DNA of 64,000 bases, taken from positions 14,394,698 through 14,458,697 of the forward strand of contig NC_054869.1 of the NCBI RefSeq assembly GCF_018320785.1. Direction: 5' to 3'. Below are positions 51,331 through 63,190 of the stretch, piece after piece. Each line of letters opens with the position of its first letter. Position 1 is the stretch's first letter. This DNA comes from Cheilinus undulatus. Lineage: Eukaryota; Chordata; Actinopteri; Labriformes; Labridae. The notes beneath the pieces are model-generated. The model was given only the letters and a program-made list of their open reading frames with translations. It was not told the origin of the DNA and did no database searches. Made by a program: the position numbers and the translations under genes.

Positions 51331-53820
51331 TATCCACCATTTTTTAAACTGCAGAATGATAAATGTTGCATTTTAAAATTCAGGAATTGTTTTCTTCTGT
51401 CAAGCCCAGTATGTAACCCATATGTCAGAAACACTGGTGCTGCTTTGAAGGCAGATCATTCACTTTTTCCCCGTTACTGTTAATTTATCATTTTTGGTGC
51501 CGTTTTCTAAAACAGTTTTGGAATGATTCCTTATATGTAGTGTCAAAACAGCAAATACATCTTTAATTTCAATACTAACATTCTTCTTCCATCCACTTTG
51601 ACAGACAATATTTGTGGTTAATGGAAGTGCTCTCTGACTATTAAGGAGTGTAGGCTGTATGCCAGGCAGAGAATTCATATCAGCATTGTTATCAGCGAGG
51701 AAAAAAACAGTATTGTACTGGTCAGTAGACACAACAATCAGACTTAAAAAGAGTATCGACTGACAACTGCAAAGGCCAAAAAAAAGGTTGAGGAAAGCAG
51801 TGCCACAGAGAACACAGTGCATACAGAAACGAGCTTCCAAGGCCATGCTTTCCCTTTCCTGTTACAACCAGTTTTCACTGCTCGGCTTCCTGGCAAGTGT
51901 CCACTTATTTTCCAATTAATGTGGCCTCAGAGAGTCTTTTCTCAGCTCATCTACATGCTTAAATGAACAGACCTCCTTGCACTTTTTTGTATAGTTTAAA
52001 AGTTCACACTCCCTGTAACATCCAACTATAAATCGAAAGTTTAGTATCATACAAATGCATTATTTTATTTCAAGAATGGTCAGCAACAAATGAAACTTTT
52101 TCTGAGCACAATGACATGAGATGAAGAAAGCAAGCAAGTTACTACTTGCTACAAAACATACTGAAAATTCCCATCCTTTAACATTGTGTCATATCACTAT
52201 TATCGAAATGAAAAGGACTCAGAGATATATATTTGGGATATTACCAGTGAAATTTTGCATTGAGTTAATTTCCCTAATTTAAACATCATGTAGCAGACAG
52301 TCTCATGAAGTCAGCACTTAATATAGCGTAACCAAGACTAAGAGAAGTACAAAATGTTTATGTGTGTTGTTTTCTTAGAAAAATTAGGTGTTGGCCTTTA
52401 TTTTCAATGAATAATTCTTACTTTATTTGACCAAATACAATGCTCTTTTGTGCTCTTCATTTGACACTTTGCTGGTGAGAGTGGATGTCTGTATTTATGA
52501 TAAATAGAATGTGGCCTCCTTCTCAGAGAAAAATGTGTTTATGTTGCTGTGTTTTAAGGACCGATGCAGAGTCAGGCGGAGGCTACACCAAACTATCTCC
52601 ACATCTAAATGAAGCCATGTAATTACAACTTTGCAAACTCAATATTTCATCAGTCGTGTCATCTCACTGTGTTTGTCACTTTTGTTGTTTGACACTTTTG
52701 TAAAGGACAGATTTTGTAAAATTTATATGACCCCACTCCCTCAACAACAATACAGGTTGCACCATGTTCCTCTGCACAATAATCCTTGTGTGTAATGTGT
52801 GAATGTTAAAGATATATGTGGATGTTAATTCAGAATCAGCCCCCTCTTAATTGTGCTTCTCCAACAATAATTTATGTAATTTTTTAAATGTTTTATTGTC
52901 CAAAGGTGGGCGGCAGAACACTCTGAAATTGGAATTTGCCTCATCCTCGTTCTTTGCTCCATGTTGGATCAGAGCCAATATCAGCAGCCATCTTTGTGCC
53001 AAACTGGGTTGCAGGGTTGGCTGATCAAAAACAATATGTGATGAGATCTCCACAAAAGCAACAAATCATAAATGTGACCTCAGTCCGCTTGCAGTTGAAG
53101 GCAGCCTTGTGCTAATGTTTGTGTTTAACTGTTTGATTTAGTCTCCGGAAAGTTAGCCTTAGGCAGTACAGGAAGGCTTGGGCTCATTTGTGACAATTAA
53201 AAAATAAACCTTTTTTTAAACACCTCACTTTTAAAGAGATTACAATAACGTGTAGATATAATAGGCTACTCTTGTCATTTCATGGACTACAGGGTGGCTT
53301 CAGGGATTTTGTGGTCTTCAACAGTGACACTATGGTGTTCAGATGGAGTCGATGCTCACTGTTTTCTGTTGTGTTGTGTTTCCTTTTCATTGCAGTATAT
53401 CCTCATGTTTGCATGTGCACGGAAATGTTCCAAAGTGCTGCCCTCAGACACTGTGGGTGGTGCTCATTTCTTTATTATGCATGAAAATAAAAGTCACAAT
53501 GGGTGAAATGGGATAAACCTGACAACAATTCAAGACAGACAATTGAAAACACACACTGGGATAGCTGTTCTGTTGGCTTTTTTTTCTTTGAGAAAACAAG
53601 GGGTCTTGTTTAAAATGTTGTGGATGTCTTTAGCCTATTTCATGTTTTTATTACCTTATAATAAGGTCCTTTTATGATGAGCTGAATATTGAAATGAATT
53701 TTACTATATCCTTGTGATGGGGAGATGTGCTCCCCTGTTTACTTGGCACTTCAGTTTGTTGTAATGCAATTGTTTTGTTATTTCTATGTAAGTACTTGAA
53801 TAAAGAAAAATATCACTTGC
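51330..53820. other. egr3-bin3 spacer or extended egr3 3' UTR
   Basis: No gene and no recognisable transposon were seen. The AT-rich texture continues from the 3' UTR to an AATAAA at 53799-53804, just before the bin3 CpG-rich promoter. It may therefore be transcribed in a long egr3 isoform. Confidence 0.4.
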
Positions 53821-53866
53821 CTTCGGTTCACTTCAGTCCCTGCGTGTACCCGCCCAATGTACTCCC

Positions 53867-53886
53867 CGTGCGCGTGCACGCGCACG
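53867..53886. promoter_or_regulatory. bin3: 20-bp GC palindrome in the bin3 promoter
   Basis: CGTGCGCGTGCACGCGCACG is a perfect palindrome about 280 bp before the bin3 start codon, in a local CpG-rich patch. It resembles NRF1-type alternating GCGC sites and is followed by CACGTCA, a CREB half-site. Which factor binds is not decided by sequence alone. Confidence 0.5.
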
Positions 53887-54079
53887 TCATTTTATAAAAT
53901 AAGTAGGAATTATACATGGTCTCACTCTTAAAATAAAAGATACACACCTGTTAGACACGCGATGTGAATACTCATAGTGACGAAATAAAAGGTAGGTGTA
54001 AGTTTTGTCGCTTGTCCTGTTTTGTGGAAAAACTTCCTCAGAGGAAGCACGAGCTGCTTAGCTCCGGACTTCCTGTTTC

Positions 54080-54143
54080 ATGCTCGGCTGTTGGCAGCTA
54101 GAGAGGGATGAGGTCCACGAAAGATAATAAAACTACTCAATGA
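54080..54143 (+). promoter_or_regulatory. bin3: Two short upstream ORFs in the bin3 leader
   Basis: ATG at 54080 opens 15 codons ending with TAA at 54125-54127. ATG at 54108 opens 11 codons ending with TGA at 54141-54143. Both end before the predicted bin3 start at 54168. They matter only if transcription starts upstream of them, which is unknown. Confidence 0.35.
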
Positions 54144-54167
54144 AACCGGAATTAAAGAGCACTCAAA

Positions 54168-54175
54168 ATGAGCTG
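54168..54175 (+). CDS. bin3: bin3 first coding exon (Met-Ser-Trp)
   Basis: ATG AGC TG is followed by a strong donor GTATGT at 54176 and encodes Met-Ser and the first two bases of Trp. BIN3 proteins begin Met-Ser-Trp, and in human BIN3 lies next to EGR3 in the same orientation, downstream of it, as here. BIN3 is an N-BAR domain protein linked to membrane curvature and actin. The support is the start tripeptide, the splice donor, the CpG-rich promoter with ETS-like CTTCCTG words, and synteny. The coding part is too short to prove identity alone. No second exon was found up to base 64000. Confidence 0.65.
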
Positions 54176-56147
54176 GTATGTATGTTGTCTATATTCCTTA
54201 TTTAATTTATAACATTTAAAGTTTGGCCAAAAAATAGACATTAATACACACCGAAGCTAGATAGCTTGTCGACATGGCTCCGGCTATTTCCTGCTAGCGC
54301 TACTCAGAGAGTAAACAGAACTGGAGTTAGCGATAGCTCATTAAACTCACAACTAACTAATTTAAACCTCTGCTAAAGATGCGTTCAGCAGGTCGTCGAT
54401 GGTTTTCAGCTACGTGTTTAAACAATTTATTTTAAAAAATCAACTGGTTGTAAACTCCGAACTAAAGACTGATAAAGTCGAGTTTTAGCTAACTATTGCT
54501 AACAGTTCATAGTTGAGGCTAGGTCGGCTCGGTAAATAACGTGAATAATAATCTTAAAGGACGAAACACCACTTTGAAATTAAAACGATAGCTGCTTGCT
54601 CGCATAGTTTGATTAAACATTTCTTAAACATGGGGTGTAAACACTGGAGAGCTGTTGACTCAACAGGGTGACTGCTGAATACAGTTAAAGGGATTTAATC
54701 AGCCGTTGGTAGTGACCAACGGTTGCAGGCTAATGATAGCGTTTGACATGTAGTTGAGGATGTTTGCTATCTCATTACCTCTGTGTAGATATACGATAAT
54801 AGTAATGTAGGGTCTGGGGGAGTAGGTTGGTAAGCAGATAATGTTATTTCCTCGAAAGTAGGTGGGTAGGTCAGTGTGTTGAAACCCATAACATGCTTAC
54901 TGACAGGCTATCAATAATGCTAGGCGTTTCATCAAGTGCATGTCGACATTTAGGGTATCCAAATGCTTCGACATTATAAAGATTTGCAGCTAATACAAAC
55001 TTGGTTGGTGTTGGACGGGCTTTCACAAACTGGCTGCTTGTCCATTAGTCTAAGTGACTTACTGAAAGTAATGGAAGCCATTTAACTTCTCAGAGTTCAA
55101 GAGCAGTTTTAAAGGGCATATCAAAACAGTTAGCACACCCCATTTTGGATGTATTTTGACATATTTGCCTGTCTATATAGCTCCACAATGAATTTTATTA
55201 AAGCTAAGATGATCATTCCATAATCTATTTGCAGCATGGAAAAGTAGTTTGTCATGAAGTTTGGTTGGCAGTTAGTATTTAAATTTATTTTTGAGCAATT
55301 TAACAATTTTTTAAATAATCCTCAAGGGTTTATGCTGATAATGTTGTGATAAAAGTAGTCTGTTGATTTCAACCCAAGCAATTAGGGATGCACAGATACT
55401 GATGACAGTATCAGGTATGCTGATATCAAGTCTGAAGACATACTCATACTCATAAGAAATCGCAGATATTGTACTCAGTATCATTGAAGCATGATGTTAG
55501 CCTCTCATGTGGGAGTGTGTCAAAGTTGGGGCCATGTATGCAGTTTGGGGATATTTAAACATAAATGAGGATGACACAAGCAGAGGAGAATGAAAACTGC
55601 ACTAATAAATTAAGTGGCAGGATAAAGAACGTCTAATAAAATGTTGAACAAATGTTTCGAATTATTCTAAGAACAGTGATGATATTATTAAGCACTTAAT
55701 TTATGTCCTCTGCATTGGTGAGTACTCACAATGTAAGTAGTGGTCATACTCATACTTGATCTGGAAAATATGATGTGTTACAGGGCTGGGAGATATCTTG
55801 AGATTTTAATTTATATCGATATATTTTTGTACAAGATGTGACACAGGACAAAATTGTTATATTGATATAATTAGTTTTACGTTAAAATACTTGCACGCGA
55901 GTCGCCATTTGGCCTACTTCTATTGACTCTGTGTTACTCTTTGTCCTTCCCCGCCTCCCTTGCCCTCCGAGACTTCAGAAACTCAAAAGCCCACCCCTCC
56001 CTCCCCCTCCGAGACCATACGAAACTCAGGGAGCCCTCCTCAGTCTCTCTACACTGTTTGATCTAATTGACTGTACATCATTTTAAAGCAAAAATCAAAC
56101 TGTAGACTAACAGCGCTGCTTGCTCTCTCTCTCTCTCTCCCTCATTA

Positions 56148-56385
56148 CCTCTGCCAAGGATGTTATGTGATCGGCAGGGTTTGTTAGTTTGTTTGTTAGC
56201 AACATAACTCAAAAAGTTATGCATGGATTTTGATGAAATTTTCAGGAAATGTCAAAAATGGCATAGAATTGATTAGATTTTGGGAGTGATCCGGATCACC
56301 GTCCGGATCCAGGAATTTTTTAAAGGATTCTTTACTATTGGGAGATAGGGCTAATGGTGGAGGTCTGCACTCTCCGAGTGCTTTT
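56148..56385. repeat. Dispersed repeat, possible MITE
   Basis: Contains ACCTCTGCCAAGGATGTTAT at the start, GTTTGTTAGTTTGTTTGTTA, GTGATCCGGATCACCGTCCG and TGGAGGTCTGCACTCTCCGA near the end. I recognise this as a widespread animal repeat. The CCTC and GAGG ends form a weak inverted terminus. Confidence 0.6.
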
Positions 56386-56795
56386 CTATCAGCAATAAAT
56401 AAATTAAAAAACTAGTTGGGCTTTTGTTATTAGTAGGTGCCAAAAAAGTTGGAATCCTGGATCTGCGCCTGGTCCGTCCTGATTTCACTCGGGAACTCCA
56501 CCTGTGCACAACTATGGGTGGGGGGTGTCAGTAGAAGAAGGGGTAAATCCACCTGGCAAATCACACCTGCAAACCTCTTTGACATCAGCGTGGCGCACTT
56601 GGAGGTGGGGCTGACTCAATTTTGCCCTGCAGGACTATTTGAGCATTGCTTGGCTTGGCCAAACTGATGATAGAAAAGCAAATCACCGCGGCTTGGTTTG
56701 GCTTGGCAAGGCCAAAAGTCATAGTGGAAAAGCCCCATTGTAGGGTTGTCATGATGCCAGAATTTAAAACTTTGATAAGATACTCTAAAAATGAT

Positions 56796-57206
56796 GGATG
56801 CACAATGTTATCAAAATTATATTAGTAGAGGCAGATATTAGCTTAAAAAGTGAATTATCAGTATCTGCCGATATTTACATTTATCATATATATTTTTTCT
56901 ATAAAAATCTGCCTTTATCAGCAGTAAATATTGGCCATACAAAGAAAAAGGCTAAGTCAATTTAGTTTTGGGCTGGACCAACAAACTTACTTGTGCTGAA
57001 GTGTTTTTCTTTATTCATCATCATTCCTTACACTGAAGGTGTGTTTTTAAGGCCTGAAGTATGTTTACACTGAAGCTTTAAATTGTGTTTTAAGGACTGA
57101 AGCTTTTCATTTGGACTTCATTTAAATATCGATGTCGGAATATGCTAAAATCATTTTGTAAATGGCGGCAAATCAGATATCAGCAAAAATCCAATATTGT
57201 GCATCC
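56796..57206. mobile_element. MITE with GGATGCACAAT ends
   Basis: GGATGCACAAT at 56796-56806 pairs with ATTGTGCATCC at 57196-57206, perfect 11-bp inverted ends. The interior has GATATTAGCTT/CCGATATT-like words. A related start, TAGGGATGCACAATATTTGA, is at 57513-57532. Confidence 0.6.
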
Positions 57207-57512
57207 CTGTTAAGTATTAAATATTGTCAACACCTGTTTCAATACTGTTGCAACAAAAATGGAAGTACTTGGCATCCAATATAGGGTATTTTTTTGATTT
57301 TGGTAATCAGAGATTACAGGCAAACTTCTGTAAACTGTCTAAATTGCACAAAAACATTGCCATCATTTCTGTACTCACTGTTGCCATCATATTTGTGTAG
57401 GTTTGACACTGTGCAGGGATTTGCTTGTAATGTACAACAGATTCATTCCTCTAGTACACAACTCTTACGAAACTGTAGTAGTTTTTTAAATGTTTTGTAA
57501 CCTTTAAATTAG

Positions 57513-57870
57513 GGATGCACAATATTTGATTTTTGCCCGTATCCAATATGCCTATATTTCCAAAATCATTGTAGCCGATACCGATATTGAAACAGGTATA
57601 TGAAATTAAAGTTCAGACCTGAAATATTGGTTCTTATGACAGTAACTTTAAAGTTTGAGGAATGAGGATAAACAAAGAAAAAGACATGCAAGACCCTAAC
57701 CCTGCATATATAGCCCATGAATGCTGAATTTCACAGCTAATAAATCAGTGGTATATATTGGCAGAAATTTTATATATGACAATAAAAATAACTTTTTAAG
57801 CTGATTTCGTTAGTTTGGCTTTGACATACAATACAGATATCATGCTGATGATACATGGCACTGAAAAAGT
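57513..57870. repeat. Second GGGATGCACAATATT repeat copy
   Basis: The start matches the family of the 56796 element. The far end is unclear. Confidence 0.45.
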
Positions 57871-58749
57871 AAGTCATTTTGACAACCTTATATATGCAGT
57901 ATATGATTATTCCTTTCAAGATCTGGACATTTTAATTCAATGAAGTGATTTTTTTTTTATGGAGCCACAGATGACGATAGATATGTGTGTTCAGTGAATG
58001 AAGAGAGGTGGTATGAACAGTTGGTTTTATGACATAGTCTGCATGGATGATCTGCACAGATATTCGCTGAATCTGCAAGTCTCCTAATGGGAGATCTTCC
58101 ATCCAGCTGGTGATGTCCATGAGAAAGTAAACAACAGCAAACAAGGCTGTGCTGTCATTTTCAGCCAAATGACAACAAGAAAAAAAGTATTTGTACACTG
58201 ATGAACATGTTTTGTTCATATCTGATTAGTGACTCTTTTCTCATATGAGTTTATTTAGATGATGTCCCTATATAATACACAGTGTGTTAGTTGGTTTACA
58301 GGCTCCCATCTGTGCTTGTTCCTGACCCAACTCAGGATCTCTCTGGAGAAAAGGAAAAATTCTCTTAGCCTTTAGTTTGAGAGACCACAAGGTCATTAGG
58401 GCTTGGCAATACCACTTAAAACTAATATTAATATCTTAGTATTCTTAAGCTATATAGCAATACACAATCTGTATCATGATATTTTGAAATATCCCCCTTT
58501 AAATTACTGTATAAATGTCTGATGCATAAAATGACACCAGTATGATGATTAAAGTAGACCCCTCTATATCTTCTATTGTCTATTATTGTGACTTAAAAGT
58601 TCTAAAATGTGTTCTCTGTTCTGTTTCTATTGCTGATTTTGGAAAAAATCTACATTATTTCACTGATTAAGGGTTAGGGAGACCTACACAAATACTAATC
58701 GCAAGATGCAGTGATGGTCAAACCACTGCTGTCTTGCGCGCCCCCCCCC

Positions 58750-59160
58750 CCCCTCCAATTCTCACAGCTTCGATTACAGTAGCCCCATTATCTGTGATGA
58801 TGGGACTACTGGCAAGTTTCTGACAAGTGCCTTGCCATGAGACTATCTTTCAGACCTTGTGCATGTAGTTCTCCTTTGTGGTTATTTGGTTAAAAAAAAA
58901 AAAAAAGCTTGTTTAGGGACACAATCTTTTTAACTCCCAGCCTAGCAGTACATTACTTGTCTAAGTAATGTACTGCTAGGCTGAGATAAGGCTCACAGGT
59001 TCTGCTGTACCACACATCCATAGTTGTGGATAAGTGGGTCACATTTATTAACTGCTTGGCCAACTTTTCTCTTACTGACATGTACATCTCTGGGTCAGGT
59101 GTTCTTGATGATAGTTTAAATCCTGGCTTTTCAACAACACTCATAGGGGCCATGTTTTTG
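58750..59160 (-). pseudogene. hAT transposase (ZBED-like) pseudogene fragment
   Basis: On the minus strand from 59153 the frame reads VVEKPGFKLSSRTPDP, then VREKLAKQLINVTHLSTTMD, then VWYSRTCEPYLSLAVHYL. This is the conserved hAT transposase region containing the catalytic-area D-x-W-S-S/R and E-P-Y motifs. After an inverted duplication at 58938-58983, a second piece at about 58750-58830 resembles IITDNGATVIEAV. A C run at 58741-58753 and stops break it. It is a fossil copy; ends and target duplication were not found. Confidence 0.75.
58938..58983. repeat. Perfect fold-back hairpin, 21-bp arms
   Basis: The arms at 58938-58958 and 58963-58983 are exactly complementary, with a 4-nt loop GTCT. 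The right arm is the codons for SLAVHYL of the adjoining hAT transposase fragment, so the left arm is an inverted copy of transposase coding sequence rather than a designed hairpin. Confidence 0.9.
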
Positions 59161-59249
59161 GCAATGTGTTGTGTTACTGCTGTTGTAATCTCATTGTAAT
59201 CTTGTAATGTGGACAGTAAAAATAATCTATCGTCTGTTTCATGTCAAAA

Positions 59250-59800
59250 ACCTGTGTTACAGTTTAACAAGTGACTAAACGCTGTGTGCATCTAACCTTG
59301 CAAAGCTCCCACCTGAACCGCTTGGGCCCAGTTAGAAAGTGACTGGACCAATCAGCGACGAGGGGCAGTACTTTCAGGCACGTCGGAGTCATGATGTAAG
59401 CAAGCAGCAACAAGAGGCTGGTGCAATTATGGCGCAAGAGCTTAGTGTAGATGCTACTAAAGCGATAAGCGCTTTTATCAGAACTGGATGGCATCTCTTC
59501 ATTAAAAGAAGAACAGAGAACAGCATTGAGTTTTCTTTTCAAAAACATCATATACTGACATGTCTATAGTCACCATGGTTCGCATTATTCCTTGGTAGCT
59601 GCGCAAGCGCACCTCGGTCGGGGATACATCACATGCTTTGCTGTTCTAAATGGCCTGTAAAGTTGTGACAGAATGTTCATCCAATCACACTTGGAGTTTT
59701 TTTCAAAGCCTCTGTCCTTTCCCAAATGCTTAGTATTGAAGGTTTTCCAGATGGATGTGTGAAACACATCCATCTGGTGTGTCAGGTTAGTATGCATCTG
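59250..59800. repeat. Dispersed repeat with terminal hairpin
   Basis: It shares blocks with 11280-11775, including ATCCAATCA and the GTGTCAGGTTA end. A perfect hairpin with 14-bp arms (59747-59760 and 59764-59777, loop GAA) lies near its right end. It is probably a non-autonomous transposon. Confidence 0.5.
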
Positions 59801-60789
59801 GGTTAATAACAGATATCAAAAACGTACGCACCTTTCTTAGTTATCCATTATTGTCATATGTAAGACATAATGGAAGTTCAGTGTTTTAACATCTTTGTAA
59901 CTATGATGACTGAAAATTTTAGCTCAAAAGTCACCTGTTAACATGGTGACTTGTTAGAATATAACACCTGTTCTTCTGCAGCATTGTCAACATTTAGGTC
60001 TTCAGATTTATGATCATTTTTTCACTGATATGTTTCTAATTAGTAAATTTCCTGCTTAAGTCAATTCATTTTATTCATATTAAATTATTTTGCAACTTGG
60101 CACATGTTAATATAATTTTGTGATGAGAATCCTTCTGAATCCATTCTGAATCATATCTTGACCCCCAGAATTGGACTTGAATCTTGAGATACTGGAAGAT
60201 TCACATCTCTAGTAGCCAAACAAAGAAAGTGGGTTGAAGTCAGAAGACCTCAAGTTTATATTAAAGCTCCCTTGGCAATACATTTTTAAGTGATAATACA
60301 ACATATGATATGTAATTATTCACTGTTAATTTATTTGGGTTTTTTTCAGCCAGACATTTTGGCCATTACTGTGTCTTTATCTCCATGTGATTCCAGGCCA
60401 AAAGTTGGTAAATACCAGCTAATGTAAACCCTGATGGTGATGGTATCATAAATCCTAACTGTTAACTAAGCAGGACTCTTTCTCTGCTTTAATTTCTTTG
60501 TAGTTTATTATCTGTTTATATCAGATTATTAAATTTAGCCGTATTCCTTTTGTAACTGTTAGTGTTTCATTCAGGATTCAGAGATGACAGGTTTTTTTTT
60601 AGAACAATCAAGAGAGGTTTTGCACAATTTCTTTATTGGGCAATTTTGTTTGGCAACTTGAAAAGAGGTTTTAATAATTTGAGTGTTTGAAGAAACTAAG
60701 TCACATAACAAACTTTTTAACTTCATCTGTGACGTTTATGTTCATTAACTCTTTCGAGAATAGGTTACCCATTCTTAGTGTCACTTAGG

Positions 60790-61270
60790 GAAGACTGTAG
60801 TCAAGTAGGAAAGACTGCGTCTTTCATTTCTGTCAAACGGTCAATAGCTGGCAAGCAACTCTTCTGCCAGCACGCACCGCCAAATACAAGGTCAAGAGTG
60901 GGGTGCTTGGCCAGTAAAAAGAGTCCTTTATGGGCTCTGCTGACTGATACATTCCAGTAGGGCCTGCACACTTGCTTCTGTGACGTAAGAGGTTTGACTT
61001 TTGGGTCATCATCAGAACAATTCCACTTCCCAACGTCTTCAACTGGTCCTCTGTGCTCCACGGAATATCCAAGGTCAAATGATGCACTATCCCTGTAATG
61101 GCGTACACATTTGCAGTTTTCGTGAAAAGCCATTGGTTCTTCCAGTTGGTGCATAATGTGTCCCGGATAGAGGGGACTGTTATGTCTTTGTTCTTGCCTA
61201 CGTGCTCACTTGATGGCAGTGACGTTATGCCTATTAGAGCAAAGATCAGATAGCCCTGTAAATGCAAGTT
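60790..61270 (-). other. Unrecognised GC-richer block with long open frames
   Basis: Two overlapping minus-strand frames stay open for 117 codons (ATG at 61154 to 60801) and 144 codons (61267 to 60833; no ATG at its start). The block is clearly less AT-rich than its surroundings. I recognise no domain, and no splice signals were convincing. It could be a decayed transposon gene in two frames or chance. I assign no function. Confidence 0.35.
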
Positions 61271-62393
61271 GACTGGGTTACTGACAATGACATCAAATGA
61301 GTCAAATCAATTTTTTATGTATCTGGGAAAATGTAGACACAGACTAATATTTATATTCCCTCACGTTTATGCGGTTCTCTAAAATTCACACTCTCTGAAA
61401 TTATTAACGTTTTTCTGTGAGCTGAATTATCGTCAGAATCTAGTCCTCTTCAAAATATACTGACCACGTGAAAACACTGAATATAAAAGTTTAATAGTAA
61501 AAATCAGTGTTGCTCAAACACACATCAGCACGATTAAAATCCTTTAGCTTGTAATCCCTTCAAAAGTGTAAAATGATGATAATGTGACTTTAAGCTTTTA
61601 GTGACTAAGTTTGTTGATAATTACAACCAAAACCATTTGATTTAATAAAATAATGAAAAATATAATAATTTAGAATATTTGTGTTACATTTTGTCATATT
61701 TTCTCTTATATTATTCTTTTTGTTGTTTCTGATAACCCAGGATGACACACTAAGATATCAAACAATGCTCAAATGTAGGGATATTACTAGGGCCGACACC
61801 TTCCAGTCATTTTGTCAGTGTCAGTCGATGACCTCTCATCCAGCCAAGATCCTGTTGGTCGGTTGGTTGCACCCGCAGGTGTGAGAGAGGAGCAGTGCAG
61901 TGCAATATAGGTAGAGAGGTATGGAGTTATATTTGTGCCTCATTTCTGAGAGCGCAGTGGGAAACTGAGTTCAGAAAAATATATTGAGCAAGCACAATAT
62001 ATTACATTATATTTCAGTGTTTTGCTTTGAATAACTTGGAAATAACATATACTCGACACAGAGATGCTTGATATTTGTATTGAAGTGGCACTGTGTGTGT
62101 TTCTGCTGCCTTCTGTCAGAGCATCAACTTTGCAGCCTGTTTAATTTACCAGTCAGCAAATACAAGTATTAAATCCCTTTATCGTCTCATTAAAATGTAC
62201 ATGCCAGCCTTAGTGTCTGCTATAGACAGAGAGCAGAAGTGAGAAAAGATGATGTCTTCTGATCATGAAATCCAGATCAGCTTACTTTTTTCACTTCACC
62301 TCAGTAAGTAAGCACTGCATGCTGTCGGATATATGCTCATTAATTACACAGCACAGGCAGGAACAAGTGAGTCCTCTTAGAAGTTCTCACTAT

Positions 62394-62989
62394 CAAGGTT
62401 GTTATAGTTAACTAAAACGAACTAAAAACTAAAATTCAAAAATCAATTACTTAACTGAAACTAAATAAAAACGAAGCGTTACCAACCCCCCCCCCCCCCA
62501 AAAAAAAAAAAAAAACTAACTAAAACTGTATAGTGTGCTTACAAACCTAACTAAAATAAAACAAAATTGGGGACAAAATATCCTTAGTTTTAGTCTTTGA
62601 CACAACCATACTGACTGGCACCAACACCCAAGTCTGGGGAGGTGAAAATTGTCTGATCTGATTGGTTAAGACTTAACACAGTGGTAGTTTTATGTCTGGA
62701 GTTGTATTCAGACATCATCATTAAATAAATAAATGATAAGTGAAGAGTAGCCTGTTTTAATATGTTTTTTAAAATGTGTGACGTTCACTCAGCCCCGACA
62801 TCTATCCGCATAAAATTAAAACTAACACAAAAACTAAACTAAAACGAAGCATTTTTGCAAAATAAAAACTAAACAAAACTAACAAACCAGCAGTCAAAAC
62901 TAATTAAAAGTAAACTAAAATCGTACACAGAGAGTGGAAACGAAATAAAAATAGAAACTAATGAAAAATCCAAAGCTATAATAACCTTG
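62394..62989. mobile_element. hAT-type MITE with 8-bp target duplication
   Basis: CAAGGTTGTTATAG at the left and CTATAATAACCTTG at the right are inverted ends with one mismatch. They are flanked by the identical 8-mer CTCACTAT (62386-62393 and 62990-62997). The interior is full of AACTAAAAC-type words plus a C14/A16 tract at 62486-62515. There is no coding capacity. Confidence 0.85.
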
Positions 62990-63163
62990 CTCACTATGAG
63001 TTTATACAAACAATGATCTGAAGAAATTTTGTAGGCTGTATGGTGCTAAACAGTTATCATGCCATGATCACGCAAATTTAACTGATTTTGAAATTAAGGG
63101 AAGGTTTTCTTCCCACTTTTTGTTGTTACCCAAATCATTTGGTTGGTGTGTAGGTGTAATTTC

Positions 63164-63190
63164 AGTCAACCAAGTTTTTCTTGGTTGACT
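63164..63190. repeat. Small hairpin, 11-bp arms
   Basis: AGTCAACCAAG, a TTTTT loop, then CTTGGTTGACT. It is probably the terminus of a decayed transposon. Confidence 0.5.
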
